The notes beneath the pieces are model-generated. The model made no database searches, was not told the origin of the DNA, and saw only the letters and a program-made list of their open reading frames with translations. Below are positions 23,966 through 33,853 of a stretch of 64,000 nt of DNA, piece after piece. This DNA is from Bradyrhizobium mercantei (GTDB lineage: Bacteria; Pseudomonadota; Alphaproteobacteria; Rhizobiales; Xanthobacteraceae). The stretch spans positions 919,313 through 983,312 of the forward strand of contig NZ_MKFI01000002.1 in NCBI RefSeq assembly GCF_001982635.1, read 5' to 3'. The position numbers were made by a program, and so were the translations under genes. The number at the start of each line of letters is the position of its first letter. Position 1 is the stretch's first letter.

Positions 23966-24568
23966 ATGGCGGTTTCAGCCCTCACGGATGACGCGATGAG
24001 CCTCATCACCCCGATCCTCGACGGCGCTGCCCGGGCGGCCGAGGCGCTCGGCGATCTCCTCACCTCCTTGCTGACGGCGATCGACCCCGGCACCGGCGGG
24101 TTCGACGAAGGAGCCGATGGCGGGCTCGGCATGGTGATGGCGGGGCTCGCCGGCGTCGCCGCGGCGCTGCTGGTCGCGATCCTGCTCTCGGTCTATTTCC
24201 GCGGCTTCTATCGCTCGACGCACGACATTGTCACGCACTCCTTCGCCACCGCGCTGGTGCTCGGCCTGCTCGGCTTTGCCGTCTACGACATGCGGCAGGA
24301 CATGCGCGATTATTTCGGACTGAGCGCAGCGCCATCGGACACCGGAACAAACCTGCCCAGCACCGGCCTGCTCGGTAGCCGCAGGAGTCCGCCTGTCGTG
24401 CCGGCGCCCGCGATCAAGCCGCTCGCGATCAAGGGCTCATTCAAACAAGACATCAAACAACCCATCAAACAGGGCATCGAAGAAGACGACGAAAACGTCA
24501 TCGTTCCGACTCCGCGCCGACCTATGTTCCAGGCGAAAGGAGCGATGCAATGCCCCAGTTTCGCCTGA
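23966..24568 (+). CDS. Small membrane protein of unknown function
   Basis: About 200 residues, with two clear membrane segments: GLGMVMAGLAGVAAALLVAI (roughly residues 63-85) and a second around SFATALVLGLLGFAVYDM. A Pro/Ser-rich hydrophilic tail contains a lysine-glutamine run (FKQDIKQPIKQGIEED). I do not recognise a family. ATG 23966 is taken as the start; an upstream TTG would add 14 residues. Its end overlaps the metallophosphoesterase start by 19 nt, so the two are certainly co-transcribed and may act together at the membrane (inference). Confidence 0.65.
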   Translation: MAVSALTDDAMSLITPILDGAARAAEALGDLLTSLLTAIDPGTGGFDEGADGGLGMVMAGLAGVAAALLVAILLSVYFRGFYRSTHDIVTHSFATALVLGLLGFAVYDMRQDMRDYFGLSAAPSDTGTNLPSTGLLGSRRSPPVVPAPAIKPLAIKGSFKQDIKQPIKQGIEEDDENVIVPTPRRPMFQAKGAMQCPSFA

Positions 24569-25386
24569 CCCAAATCTCCGACACCCACCTCGCGCGCCGC
24601 TTCAAGCCGCTGATCGACAACTTCCATCGCGTCAGCGAGCACATCGACGCAACGCGTCCCGATCTCGTGCTCAACTCCGGCGACGTCTCGTTCGACGGGC
24701 CGACCAGCCGCGACGACATGGCCTTCGCCAAGCAGCTGCACAGTGCGCTGCCGGTCGATTGCCTCTATCTGCCGGGCAATCACGACATCGGCGACAATCC
24801 GACCGCGGTCGGGCCTGCGCCTTCACAGCTGCCGACCGAAGAAACGCGGCACGCCTTCACCTCGGTGCTCGGCGAGGACCGCTGGCATTTCGACGCCGCC
24901 GGCTGGTGCTTCATCGGGCTGAACTCGCTGATCATGAACACCGGCCTCGACAGCGAGGCCGAGCAGTTCGACTGGCTCGCCACAACGCTCGACAAGGCCG
25001 TCGGCAGACCGGTCGCGCTGTTCCTGCACAAGCCGCTCTATCTCGACCTGCCCTACGATGCCGAGCGCGTCGAGACCGCGATCCGCTTCGTGCCGCAGCC
25101 GGCGCGGCGGCGCCTGATCGAGATGTTCGGCAAGGTCGACTGGCGCCTGGTCGGCAGCGGCCATGTGCACCAGCGCCGCGACTACACGTTCGAGCATGTC
25201 AGGCAGATCTGGGCGCCCTCGGCCGGCTTCGTCATCTCGGACGCGCGGCAGGAGGTGATCGGCATCAAGGAAGTCGGTCTCGTCGAGTACCGCTTCCAGC
25301 CCGACAGTTTCGAGGTGCGCCACGTCAGGGCGAAGGGCCAGGTCGATGTCGACCTGGACATGCTGCTGGGCAAAGAGCCGGCTTGA
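24550..25386 (+). CDS. Metallophosphoesterase (CpdA/Icc-like)
   Basis: A 278-residue calcineurin-like phosphoesterase with the full dimetal signature: QISDTHL (Asp11, His13), LNSGDVSFDG, LPGNHDIGDN, the later single His in LFLHKPLY, and SGHVHQRRDY. The arrangement resembles CpdA/Icc 3',5'-cyclic-nucleotide phosphodiesterases and GpdQ-like diesterases; the substrate cannot be decided. It is cytoplasmic, with no signal peptide. It overlaps the preceding membrane-protein gene by 19 nt. A terminator-like double hairpin lies 320 bp downstream, beyond a convergent small gene. Confidence 0.9.
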   Translation: MPQFRLTQISDTHLARRFKPLIDNFHRVSEHIDATRPDLVLNSGDVSFDGPTSRDDMAFAKQLHSALPVDCLYLPGNHDIGDNPTAVGPAPSQLPTEETRHAFTSVLGEDRWHFDAAGWCFIGLNSLIMNTGLDSEAEQFDWLATTLDKAVGRPVALFLHKPLYLDLPYDAERVETAIRFVPQPARRRLIEMFGKVDWRLVGSGHVHQRRDYTFEHVRQIWAPSAGFVISDARQEVIGIKEVGLVEYRFQPDSFEVRHVRAKGQVDVDLDMLLGKEPA

Positions 25387-25392
25387 GCAGCG

Positions 25393-25650
25393 TCAGTTCC
25401 GCGCCGCGTCGTGCAGGTCCCGCTTGATGACGGTGAGCAGCGCTTGCAGCGAGTCCTTGTTCGGCTGCGGCGCTGCCGGCGCCGGCCGCACCCGCGGTAC
25501 GTGCGGCATGAAGCGCACCGGCTCGGCGGCCGGCTCCTCTTCGACGAATTTTCCGTGCAAGACGTCGTCGCGGCGGCCCATGACGAACATCGTCGCCCAA
25601 TAACCGACGGCGAGGACAATGACCCCGACAACAATAGCTTCAAAAACCAT
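25393..25650 (-). CDS. Small membrane-anchored hypothetical protein
   Basis: 85 residues: one N-terminal membrane helix (FEAIVVGVIVLAVGYWATMF) followed by a charged Pro-rich cytoplasmic tail (RPAPAAPQPNKDSLQALL). ATG 25650 has AGGTG 5 nt upstream; the frame stays open another 30 codons upstream over the terminator hairpins, which makes the longer form unlikely. It is convergent with the metallophosphoesterase, with a 6-bp gap. Family unknown. Confidence 0.65.
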   Translation of the reverse strand: MVFEAIVVGVIVLAVGYWATMFVMGRRDDVLHGKFVEEEPAAEPVRFMPHVPRVRPAPAAPQPNKDSLQALLTVIKRDLHDAARN

Positions 25651-25709
25651 GGCTACACCTGAAATATAGCCATATTGAATCAAGTACTTCCGGTCCTCGT
25701 CAAGCAAAT

Positions 25710-25752
25710 GGGGGCCAAAAGGCCCCCAAAACCCCGCCAATGTGGCGTTTTT
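25710..25752. terminator. Double hairpin terminator
   Basis: GGGGGCC-AAAA-GGCCCCC (25710-25727) followed by CGCCA-ATG-TGGCG-TTTTT (25735-25752). The second is a textbook intrinsic terminator on the plus strand. Read on the minus strand the first hairpin can end the leftward oxidoreductase transcript that stops at 25795. Confidence 0.7.
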
Positions 25753-25794
25753 GATACTTTGTTGCGCGGATTGGGAGCTGAAAGGCCCCCTACT

Positions 25795-26817
25795 TCAGGC
25801 CTTGTCCGGCCCGACCCGGACCAGCTGCTTGCCGAAATTGGCGCCCTTGAGCAGGCCCATGAACGCCTCCGGCGCGCTATCCAGACCCTCGGTCACGAAC
25901 TCCTTGTACTTGACCTTGCCCTCGCGCACCCACTGCGACATGTCGCGCAGGAACTCGCCGTGCATCGCGGCGAAGTCGCTGACGATGAAGCCGCGGAACG
26001 TCAGCCGCTTGGTCAGGATCGCGAACATGATCGACGAGGCCCATTTCGGCGCCCGAGCTTCGCGGTCGTTGTAGTGCGCGATCAGGCCGCACACCGGCAC
26101 GCGCGCGAACGCATTGAGCTGCGGATAGACCGCCTCAAACACGGGGCCGCCGACATTCTCGAAATAGACGTCGATCCCCTTCGGGCAGGCCTCCTTCAGC
26201 TTCGCCGCCAGATCCGGATCACGGTGATCGAGGCAGGCATCGAAGCCGAGCTCGCGCGTGACGTAATCGCACTTGTCCTTGCCACCGGCGATGCCGACCG
26301 CGCGCGCCCCCTTGATCTTCGCGATCTGGCCGACCGCCGAGCCGACCGCGCCGGAGGCGCCGGCAACCACCACCGTCTCGCCCGGCTGCGGCTTGCCGAT
26401 CTCGAGCAGGCCGGTATAGGCGGTCATGCCGGGCATGCCGAGCACGCCGACCGCGGTCGAGATCGGGGCGATCTTCGGATCGATCTTGGCGAGGCCCTTG
26501 CCGTCGGACAGCGCATGGGTCTGCCAGCCCGCGCGCGACAGCACGATATCGCCCTTGGCAAAGCCGGGATTGTTGGACGCGATCACCTCGCTCACGGTGC
26601 CGCCCTCCATCACGCCGTTGACCGGGACCGGTGCGGCATAGGACGGGCCGTCGTTCATGCGGCCGCGCATATAGGGATCGAGCGACAGCCAGATGGTGCG
26701 GAGCAAGACCTCGCCGGCACCCGGTGTCGGCGGCGCGTAGTCCTCGAGCCTGAAATTGGCCGGCGTGGGCTCGCCATGCGGGCGCGAAGCCAGAACGATG
26801 CGCTTTCCTTGGGACAT
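25795..26817 (-). CDS. NADP-dependent oxidoreductase, MDR family (curcumin/alkenal reductase-like)
   Basis: A 340-residue zinc-free medium-chain reductase of the leukotriene B4 12-hydroxydehydrogenase/CurA group. Signatures are LDPYMRGRMND (substrate domain), TAYTGLLEIGKPQPGETVVV, and the Rossmann motif VAGASGAVGSAVGQIAK. IAGGKDKCDYV is the NADPH 2'-phosphate site, and IDVYFENVGGPVFEAVYPQL follows. These enzymes reduce activated C=C bonds of enones and alkenals. AGAGGAA 6 nt before ATG 26817 fixes the start. It is divergent from a TetR/SDR pair, and the 301-bp gap between holds repeat I2 and no gene. Confidence 0.92.
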   Translation of the reverse strand: MSQGKRIVLASRPHGEPTPANFRLEDYAPPTPGAGEVLLRTIWLSLDPYMRGRMNDGPSYAAPVPVNGVMEGGTVSEVIASNNPGFAKGDIVLSRAGWQTHALSDGKGLAKIDPKIAPISTAVGVLGMPGMTAYTGLLEIGKPQPGETVVVAGASGAVGSAVGQIAKIKGARAVGIAGGKDKCDYVTRELGFDACLDHRDPDLAAKLKEACPKGIDVYFENVGGPVFEAVYPQLNAFARVPVCGLIAHYNDREARAPKWASSIMFAILTKRLTFRGFIVSDFAAMHGEFLRDMSQWVREGKVKYKEFVTEGLDSAPEAFMGLLKGANFGKQLVRVGPDKA

Positions 26818-26960
26818 GATTTTTCCTCTTGAGGTGATTGGTTCGTGGCGCACACGTAGTCACGCAATCAGCCTCCCCGCAAGGGAGATGGATCGCGCCG
26901 ACTTGTTTGAAACGTTGTTTGAAATGACGGCCGTCATGCCGAGCGAGGCGCTGGCGCCAC

Positions 26961-27025
26961 CGTCATTCCCCGATGCGCAATTGCGCATCGAGGGCGATGC
27001 CAAGCACGAGCCCGGGATCCATTCC
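26961..27025. repeat. Repeat family I, copy 2 (diverged)
   Basis: CGTCATTCCCCGATGCGC at the left, with the perfect palindrome GATGCGCAATTGCGCATC inside and CCCGGGATCCATTC at the right. It resembles the copy at 28638-28688 in having GTCATTCC and CCCGGGAT ends. It fills most of the 26818-27118 gap. Confidence 0.5.
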
Positions 27026-27118
27026 ATCCACCAATGATGGCACCCATCCCGCTTTCTTCACGCGCCCCTTTTGAAGCATGTTGACACTAAGTACGATTTT
27101 TGTCAGACTGTTTACATC

Positions 27119-27676
27119 GTGACAAACAAGCTCACCCAGGACGAAGCAGAGGCGCGCCGCCTGAAGATTCTCGTGGCGGCGCGCTGGTGCTTTCTCAACT
27201 TCGGCTTCTCGAAGACCTCGCTCGACGACATCGGAAAGCGCGCCGGGATTTCGCGCACGCTGCTCTATCGGACCTTCAAGGACAAAGAGAACATCTTCAC
27301 TGCGGTCTTCACCGATTGGCTCATCTCCCGCCATCCGGCTGCGAAGAAAGCTACCCTCGGCGCCGGCTCGCCGGGCGAGCGGCTGCTTGAAGTGTGCAGG
27401 CTCATGGTCATTGAACCCTGGGCTGACATGGTCGGAGCGCCGATGGCGGGTGAATTCTTCGACGTCTGCGAGCGCCTGGACCCGCAAATCGAGGCCCGGC
27501 ACCGCAGCGTGGCCACCGAATGCGTTGCGAGGATCCTCGGCGGCGACGAAGCAGCCGCAGAGGTTTTCGTGCTCGCGCTTGATGGACTTCTCAGCGACGA
27601 GCCCACCACGGTAGTGCTGGAGCAACGCGTGCAGCTTCTCGTGGCTCGCTTCGCGCCGCCCAACAGACGAAAGTAA
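27119..27676 (+). CDS. TetR family transcriptional regulator
   Basis: A 185-residue TetR regulator: DEAEARRLKILVAARWCFLN, then helix-turn-helix KTSLDDIGKRAGISRTLLYR and TFKDKENIFTAVF. The likely start is GTG 27119, because the 16 preceding in-frame codons from a TTG run over promoter-like sequence (TTGACA at 27081) with TGACA/TGTCA half-sites at 27082 and 27101. These half-sites may be its own operator (weak). Its TAA stop shares the A with the ATG of the next SDR gene (TAATG), so translation is coupled. It probably controls the SDR and perhaps the divergent reductase. Confidence 0.88.
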   Translation: MTNKLTQDEAEARRLKILVAARWCFLNFGFSKTSLDDIGKRAGISRTLLYRTFKDKENIFTAVFTDWLISRHPAAKKATLGAGSPGERLLEVCRLMVIEPWADMVGAPMAGEFFDVCERLDPQIEARHRSVATECVARILGGDEAAAEVFVLALDGLLSDEPTTVVLEQRVQLLVARFAPPNRRK

Positions 27677-28590
27677 TGAGTATGACTAAAGCATGGACGG
27701 TGAAGGACATTCCTTCACAAGTCGGAAAGCGCATCATCGTGACCGGCGCCAACAGCGGCATCGGCTGGCATGCGGCGCTGGAGTTGGCGCGTGCCGGAGC
27801 GGAAGTGACAATTGCCTCCCGGAACGAAATGAAGGCCGCCGACGCGGCTCGCCGGATCCTTGCCATCGCGGCGAACGCCAACGTCGACATCGGGAAACTG
27901 GATCTGTCGAATCCCAGGTCGGTGAATGCGTTCGCGGAGAGCCGGCTGTCGCTGTCCCGGCCGATCGACGTACTGATCAACAATGCAGGCGTGATGGCGC
28001 TCCCGGAGCGCCGGGAAAGCGTCGACGGACATGAGATGCAGTTCGCGACCAACGTCTTGGGTCCATACCGCCTGACGGCCTTGCTGCTACCCGCGCTGCT
28101 GCAATCGGCCGCGCCGCGCGTCGTTACCGTAGCGTCCGGGACCCACGCGATGGGAGGCCCGGTGCCCGTCGCAGACCTCGACTCCAGGCAAAGCTACAAA
28201 CCGATCAAGGCCTACGCGAAGACGAAACTCGCGAATATCCTGGTCGCAAGGGAGTTGCAGAGGCGCGCCGGAGACCGTTTGCTATCGGTCATCTGCCACC
28301 CCGGCGCGGCGAAGACGAACCTTTTTGCCGATACCAGCGCCCTCATGCTGCTCGCGGCGTTTGCCGTCTATCCGTTGGTTCAGAACGCCGGCATGGGAGC
28401 GGAGCCGACTCTCATGGCTGCAACCTCGACTGACGTGAAACCGGGCGGCTACTACGGACCCGGCGGCTTCATGAGACTGCGTGGTCATCCGACCGAAGAT
28501 AAGACGTCGTCGATCGCCGAGAATACCGAGGCCGGCCGCATCCTGGTCGACGAGCTCGAGCGGATATCGGCGATAGGTTTCCCACTCTAA
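27676..28590 (+). CDS. SDR family oxidoreductase (retinol-dehydrogenase-like)
   Basis: A 304-residue extended short-chain dehydrogenase of the WWOX/retinol dehydrogenase-like group: IIVTGANSGIGWHAALELA (TGANSGIG), INNAGVMALPERR (NNAG), VASGTHAMGGP with the catalytic Ser, and YAKTK as YxxxK. An Arg after beta-2 (IASRNEMKAA) fits NADP(H). The first codon overlaps the TetR stop (TAATG). The substrate is unknown; probably a carbonyl or alcohol detoxification step regulated by the upstream TetR. Confidence 0.9.
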   Translation: MSMTKAWTVKDIPSQVGKRIIVTGANSGIGWHAALELARAGAEVTIASRNEMKAADAARRILAIAANANVDIGKLDLSNPRSVNAFAESRLSLSRPIDVLINNAGVMALPERRESVDGHEMQFATNVLGPYRLTALLLPALLQSAAPRVVTVASGTHAMGGPVPVADLDSRQSYKPIKAYAKTKLANILVARELQRRAGDRLLSVICHPGAAKTNLFADTSALMLLAAFAVYPLVQNAGMGAEPTLMAATSTDVKPGGYYGPGGFMRLRGHPTEDKTSSIAENTEAGRILVDELERISAIGFPL

Positions 28591-28637
28591 CGTCGAAAGG
28601 CCACGGCCACGTGGCTCCCACATCAGAAGGACCGAAT

Positions 28638-28688
28638 CGTTATCCCGAGATTCCGGGTTCGCGTCTTCCGACGCGCCCCGGAATGACG
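28638..28688. repeat. Repeat family I, copy 1
   Basis: CGTTATCCCGAGATTCCGGG at the left and CCCCGGAATGACG at the right, with central GCGTCTTCCGACGC forming the hairpin tip. It lies between convergent SDR and guaB genes and may end both transcripts. Confidence 0.65.
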
Positions 28689-28699
28689 TCGTGTGAGGC

Positions 28700-30256
<1,557 letters not shown>

Positions 30257-30381
30257 CTAGCTGCGTCACCGTCGAATCGGTGCCCATCGGTGGGGTTGAC
30301 GCTGGTCGATAGCATGGCGGCATGACGAATCAAAGTGTTTGCCAGCCATGCACAGGCTTTTTACGGCCCCCGGCAGCCTAT

Positions 30382-30627
30382 TTAGCGATAACCCTGCGGC
30401 GGCCCGTACCGGCGGATCGCCTCGACCATCTCGCGGTGGCGCCGGTCCTCCCGCTTCATGTGGACGGCGATGACCGCATGGGCCGACGGCACCAGCAGCA
30501 AGACGTGGAAAAACAGCCCGAAAATCGCGCAAAACACGATCAGGACCAGATTGAAGATGGCCGAAAACAGCTGTCCGTTCAGGAGCAGCCCGATCGGCGG
30601 CAAGAGAGCGGCGAGGACGTAGATCAC
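30382..30627 (-). CDS. YqaE/Pmp3-like small membrane protein
   Basis: 81 residues with two membrane helices: IYVLAALLPPIGLLLNGQLF and SAIFNLVLIVFCAIFGLFFH. The LLPP motif and hairpin layout match the Pmp3/UPF0057 family, which affects membrane potential and salt tolerance in yeast and plants. A basic tail of about 25 residues (KREDRRHREMVEAIRRYG) extends beyond the usual family length of 50-60. It stands alone upstream of guaB, in the same orientation but 191 bp away. Confidence 0.75.
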   Translation of the reverse strand: MIYVLAALLPPIGLLLNGQLFSAIFNLVLIVFCAIFGLFFHVLLLVPSAHAVIAVHMKREDRRHREMVEAIRRYGPPQGYR

Positions 30628-30639
30628 GGCGAACCTTCC

Positions 30640-30738
30640 AGAGCGTTTTCGAGCGAAGTGGTTACCGGTTCGCGTGAAGAAAACGCGTCAAAACATGAAT
30701 CCAGAGCCCCGTTCCGACCCTGTCGGAACGGGCTCGAG
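30640..30738. repeat. Repeat family G, copy 1
   Basis: GAGCGTTTTCGAGCGAAGTG, then GAAAACGCGTCAAAAC, ending in the hairpin AGCCCCGTTCCGACC/TCGGAACGGGCT. It is the reverse-oriented partner of the copy at 50484-50584. Confidence 0.75.
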
Positions 30739-30863
30739 CACGGGCGGATGCATACCAGCGTCACGCTGGATTTAGGGCGTTTGGCCGGTTCCGCAATAGC
30801 GCCGCTCAGGGCAGGATGATATGGCCCCCTCGCCCGCCTTTTCAGCATAGCTGTCCTATTTTG

Positions 30864-32351
30864 ATGAACAAACAACGCCTGATCCCGCTCATCGTGGCCA
30901 CTGCCCTGTTCATGGAAAACATGGACTCCACGGTGATTGCGACCTCGCTGCCGGCGATCGCCGCTGATATCGGCACCAGCCCCCTCACGCTGAAGCTCGC
31001 GATCACGTCCTATTTGCTGTCGCTCGCGGTGTTCATCCCGGCGAGCGGCTGGACCGCGGACCGCTTCGGCGCCCGTATCGTGTTTGCCGGTGCGGTCGCC
31101 GTGTTCATGCTGGGCTCGATCGGCTGCGCGCTGTCGGGCTCGGTGACCGATTTCGTGTTCGCCCGCATCCTGCAAGGCCTCGGCGGGGCGATGATGACGC
31201 CTGTTGGGCGATTAGTGCTGTTACGCTCGGTCGACAAGAGCGCGCTGGTCAACGCGATGGCCTGGGTGACGGTGCCGGCACTGATCGGCCCGGTGATCGG
31301 GCCGCCGCTCGGCGGCTTCATCACCACCTATTTCTCCTGGCACTGGATCTTCCTGATCAACATTCCGATCGGGCTGCTCGGCATCTTCCTGGCGCTGAAA
31401 TACATCGACCCGATCAAGAGCGAAGACCCCGAGCGCTTCGACCTGATGGGCCTGGTGCTGGCCGGCATCGGGCTTGCCGGCATCGCCTTCGGGCTCTCGG
31501 TCGCCGGCCTCAATCTGTTGCCGTGGCCGATCGTCGCTGCGCTGGTCGGGGTCGGCACGATCTCGATGACGCTCTACGTCCTGCATGCGCGGCGCACCGG
31601 TTCGCCGGTGCTCGATTTCGGACTGTTGCGGCTGCCGACCATGCGGGCGTCGATCGTCGGCGGCTTCATGTTCCGCCTCGGCATCGGCGCGCTGCCGTTC
31701 CTGCTGCCGCTGTTGATGCAGGTCGGCTTCGGCCTGTCGCCGTTCCAGTCCGGTCTCGTCACCTTTGCCTCGGCGGTCGGCGCCATGGGCATGAAGACGC
31801 TGGCGGCCCGTATCATCAAGGCCTTCGGCTTCCGCAACATGATGACCGTCAATGCGGTGGTCAGTTCGGCCTTCCTCGCCGCCTGCGCCCTGTTCACGAT
31901 CTCGACGCCGCTGATGCTCATCTTCACCATCCTGGTGGTCGGCGGCTTCTTCCGCTCGCTGCAATTCACCGCGATCAACACCGTCGCCTACGCCGAGGTC
32001 GAGGCCCCGCAGATGAGCCGCGCCACCACCCTCGTCAGCGTCAACCAGCAGCTCGCGGTGTCGGCGGGCGTCGCCGTCGGCGCGTTCTCGGTCGAGACCG
32101 TGCTGGCGTTGCACCATCAGACCGAGCTCTCCGCCGACGTGTTCGGGCCGGCCTTCATCGTAGTCTCGCTGATCTCGGCGGCCTCCGCCTGGTTCTTCTG
32201 GCAGATGCCGGCCGAAGCCGGCAACGAGATCGCCGGCCGCAAGGCGATCGACATCTCGAGCCGCAAGGGCGCCGAGAAGCGCGCCGCGGCCGAAGCGGTC
32301 AAGGTCGCAACCGAAGACACCCAGAACGCGCGGGATCAGCGGCTGGGGTAG
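30864..32351 (+). CDS. MFS transporter, DHA2 family (14 TM, MdtD/EmrB-like)
   Basis: A 495-residue inner-membrane drug:H+ antiporter of the 14-TM DHA2 type. TM1 carries the DHA2 hallmark MENMDSTVIATSLPAIAADI (motif D1). The loop motif GWTADRFGARIVF (motif A) and motif C in ALIGPVIGPPLGGFI are also clear. A Lys/Ala-rich cytoplasmic C-terminal tail (GAEKRAAAEAVKVATED) follows the last helix. ATG 30864 begins directly before TM1. No dedicated regulator or EmrA-type adaptor lies next to it, so it probably works alone across the inner membrane. Confidence 0.92.
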   Translation: MNKQRLIPLIVATALFMENMDSTVIATSLPAIAADIGTSPLTLKLAITSYLLSLAVFIPASGWTADRFGARIVFAGAVAVFMLGSIGCALSGSVTDFVFARILQGLGGAMMTPVGRLVLLRSVDKSALVNAMAWVTVPALIGPVIGPPLGGFITTYFSWHWIFLINIPIGLLGIFLALKYIDPIKSEDPERFDLMGLVLAGIGLAGIAFGLSVAGLNLLPWPIVAALVGVGTISMTLYVLHARRTGSPVLDFGLLRLPTMRASIVGGFMFRLGIGALPFLLPLLMQVGFGLSPFQSGLVTFASAVGAMGMKTLAARIIKAFGFRNMMTVNAVVSSAFLAACALFTISTPLMLIFTILVVGGFFRSLQFTAINTVAYAEVEAPQMSRATTLVSVNQQLAVSAGVAVGAFSVETVLALHHQTELSADVFGPAFIVVSLISAASAWFFWQMPAEAGNEIAGRKAIDISSRKGAEKRAAAEAVKVATEDTQNARDQRLG

Positions 32352-32413
32352 TCGATCGAGCGAGCTGTTCGCGAGGCACGGTACAAGCGCGCCGTCAGGT
32401 CACGACCGGGCCG

Positions 32414-32617
32414 CTAAGGATGGCCGGTCATTCCCGTTGTCTGTCGTCGATCCGGACGTTCGATAAGTTCGTATGTGGGAACGTGGGTCGCTTCCAGCCA
32501 CGATTCCAGCGCAGCTCCGCAAACCGTGCAGATCGCGTCACCCGTGTGCGGCACCAAGAACTTCTCGTCAGTGCGTCTGTACTCGGCGCCGCAATTGCAT
32601 TGAACAATTGTCGCCAT
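32414..32617 (-). CDS. Small putative zinc-ribbon protein
   Basis: 67 residues with a CxC..CxxC arrangement: TIVQCNCGAEYRRTDEKFLV, then GDAICTVCGAALESWLEATH, four Cys that could hold one zinc. It ends in a basic tail. The start is set at ATG 32617 because the cysteine module begins there; longer in-frame starts upstream run over less gene-like sequence. It is convergent with the DHA2 gene. Function unknown. A similar-sized Cys-containing protein lies on the other side of the phasin gene at 33631-33828. Confidence 0.6.
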   Translation of the reverse strand: MATIVQCNCGAEYRRTDEKFLVPHTGDAICTVCGAALESWLEATHVPTYELIERPDRRQTTGMTGHP

Positions 32618-32986
32618 TGCCAGGATATGCGCCTGGGAATGTCGCTTTGCCAGCCCTTTATTCATCAAACGGCCCGAGTGCGCGAAACGCTGCTGCACCA
32701 AGGCCGCCAACCCAGTGGGGGGTTTTCTCCCGGTGGGGCTTGGGGGGCTCGGGCGCCGGGAGCAAGGATTCGACTCCGGCCGTCCCTTCCAGGTTCCTAT
32801 CGACCACGCTGAAACGTTCGCCTGAGCGCATCCCGATCCGGACGACGTCGCGTCCTGCAAAAAAATCCCCGCGAGAGTCAGAAAGCGAACGGAAGCGCCG
32901 CTGCCGATCCTGCACAGTGCGGCTCAAGCGGGCACGCAGTGACGCCGCATCAGCAGAAAACATGCACGAGGAAGCGCTCCGGAATC

Positions 32987-33016
32987 CCTTCCGTGGTGTC
33001 CGTACACCACGGAAGG
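32987..33016. promoter_or_regulatory. 13-bp perfect hairpin upstream of the phasin gene
   Basis: CCTTCCGTGGTGT-CCGT-ACACCACGGAAGG, followed by TCCGATTTTCG and 44 bp from its end to the phasin start. It could be an operator, or an RNA hairpin in the leader. The gap 32618-33060 (443 bp) otherwise shows no gene or clear feature to me. Confidence 0.6.
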
Positions 33017-33060
33017 TCCGATTTTCGTTGATTGAGTTTCGCTTGAAAGGATCAGAGCCA

Positions 33061-33516
33061 GTGAGTGACGCAAATACGAACGAAGTGAACGGCAATCCGA
33101 AAGTCGGCTTCGGCCTACCCCTGCTTGCCTTCCCCAAGGCCTTCCAGGGCATCGCCCAGCAAAACGCGACGCGCGCCAAGGAGCAGTTCGAGAAGGTCAA
33201 GGAGGCCGCGGCGGACATCTCCCTCCTGCTCAGGGAAGCCTATTCGATCAACGCCAACGGCACCGCGGATTATGCAGCCAAGCTACTCGAGATCACGAGC
33301 ACCAACGCCAGTTCGGCCCTCGCCTTCGTGACCGATCTTGCCGGCACCAAATCGCTGTCGGAAGCGATCCAGCTTTCGGCCGAGCATGGCCGCAGGAATT
33401 TCGAGGTCACCACCACGCAGAACAAGGAGCTTTGGGAGCTCACCAAGAAGGTCGCGACCGAGACCTCCGAGCCCCTCAAGAAGAGCCTTGCAAGGGCGTT
33501 GAAGACAGCTTCCTGA
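33061..33516 (+). CDS. Phasin family protein
   Basis: A 151-residue phasin (granule-surface protein of polyhydroxyalkanoate inclusions). The pattern is VGFGLPLLAFPKAFQGIAQQ, then NATRAKEQFEKVKEAAADIS, then a long amphipathic helical stretch (SALAFVTDLAGTKSLSEAIQ; LWELTKKVATETSEPLKKSL). There are no Cys or Trp clusters and no signal peptide, as expected for granule-associated proteins. The start is GTG 33061 with AAAGGA about 11 nt upstream. It shows that the organism stores PHA. A perfect 13-bp hairpin lies in its leader. Confidence 0.9.
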   Translation: MSDANTNEVNGNPKVGFGLPLLAFPKAFQGIAQQNATRAKEQFEKVKEAAADISLLLREAYSINANGTADYAAKLLEITSTNASSALAFVTDLAGTKSLSEAIQLSAEHGRRNFEVTTTQNKELWELTKKVATETSEPLKKSLARALKTAS

Positions 33517-33630
33517 GGAGCAAGCCCCCCGCTCCCGGAGCCCCGGCTGGAACGAGCGTCCCCCACAAGAAGAGACGCCGTCCAGCCGAGGGGTGCGGAT
33601 CCAGCATACCCGACATTGGAGGAGGACGCC

Positions 33631-33828
33631 GTGGGCGTGATCATGATCAGATGTCCGCGGACAGGCCGCGCGATCACAACCGACAAGAAAGCCGACCGCG
33701 AGACATTTCGCTGCAGCGCCGTGTTCTTTTCGCGCACCTACTGCACGATCTGCCGGGCCACCCACGAATGGTTTGCCAAGGACGCCTGGGTCGACGAACC
33801 CGGCGAGCGGATGCTCAAGGCGTCCTGA
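33631..33828 (+). CDS. Small Cys-containing hypothetical protein
   Basis: 65 residues: VGVIMIRCPRTGRAITTDKK, then RCSAVFFSRTYCTICRATHE, WFAKDAWVDEPGER. Cysteines at RCP, RCS and CTIC suggest a small zinc ribbon. GGAGGAGG just upstream supports GTG 33631 as the start (ATG 33643 is the alternative). It follows the phasin gene by 114 bp in the same direction and is convergent with the Crp/Fnr gene. Function unknown; similar short proteins are common in Bradyrhizobium by memory. Confidence 0.6.
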   Translation: MGVIMIRCPRTGRAITTDKKADRETFRCSAVFFSRTYCTICRATHEWFAKDAWVDEPGERMLKAS

Positions 33829-33853
33829 CGTCCGCGGTCGCCTGACAGGCTGA

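Noticed and set aside
32730-32800. tRNA-like T-loop string GGATTCGACTCCGG
   Set aside because: The five-pair T stem cannot be formed and no acceptor, D or anticodon arm is present nearby.
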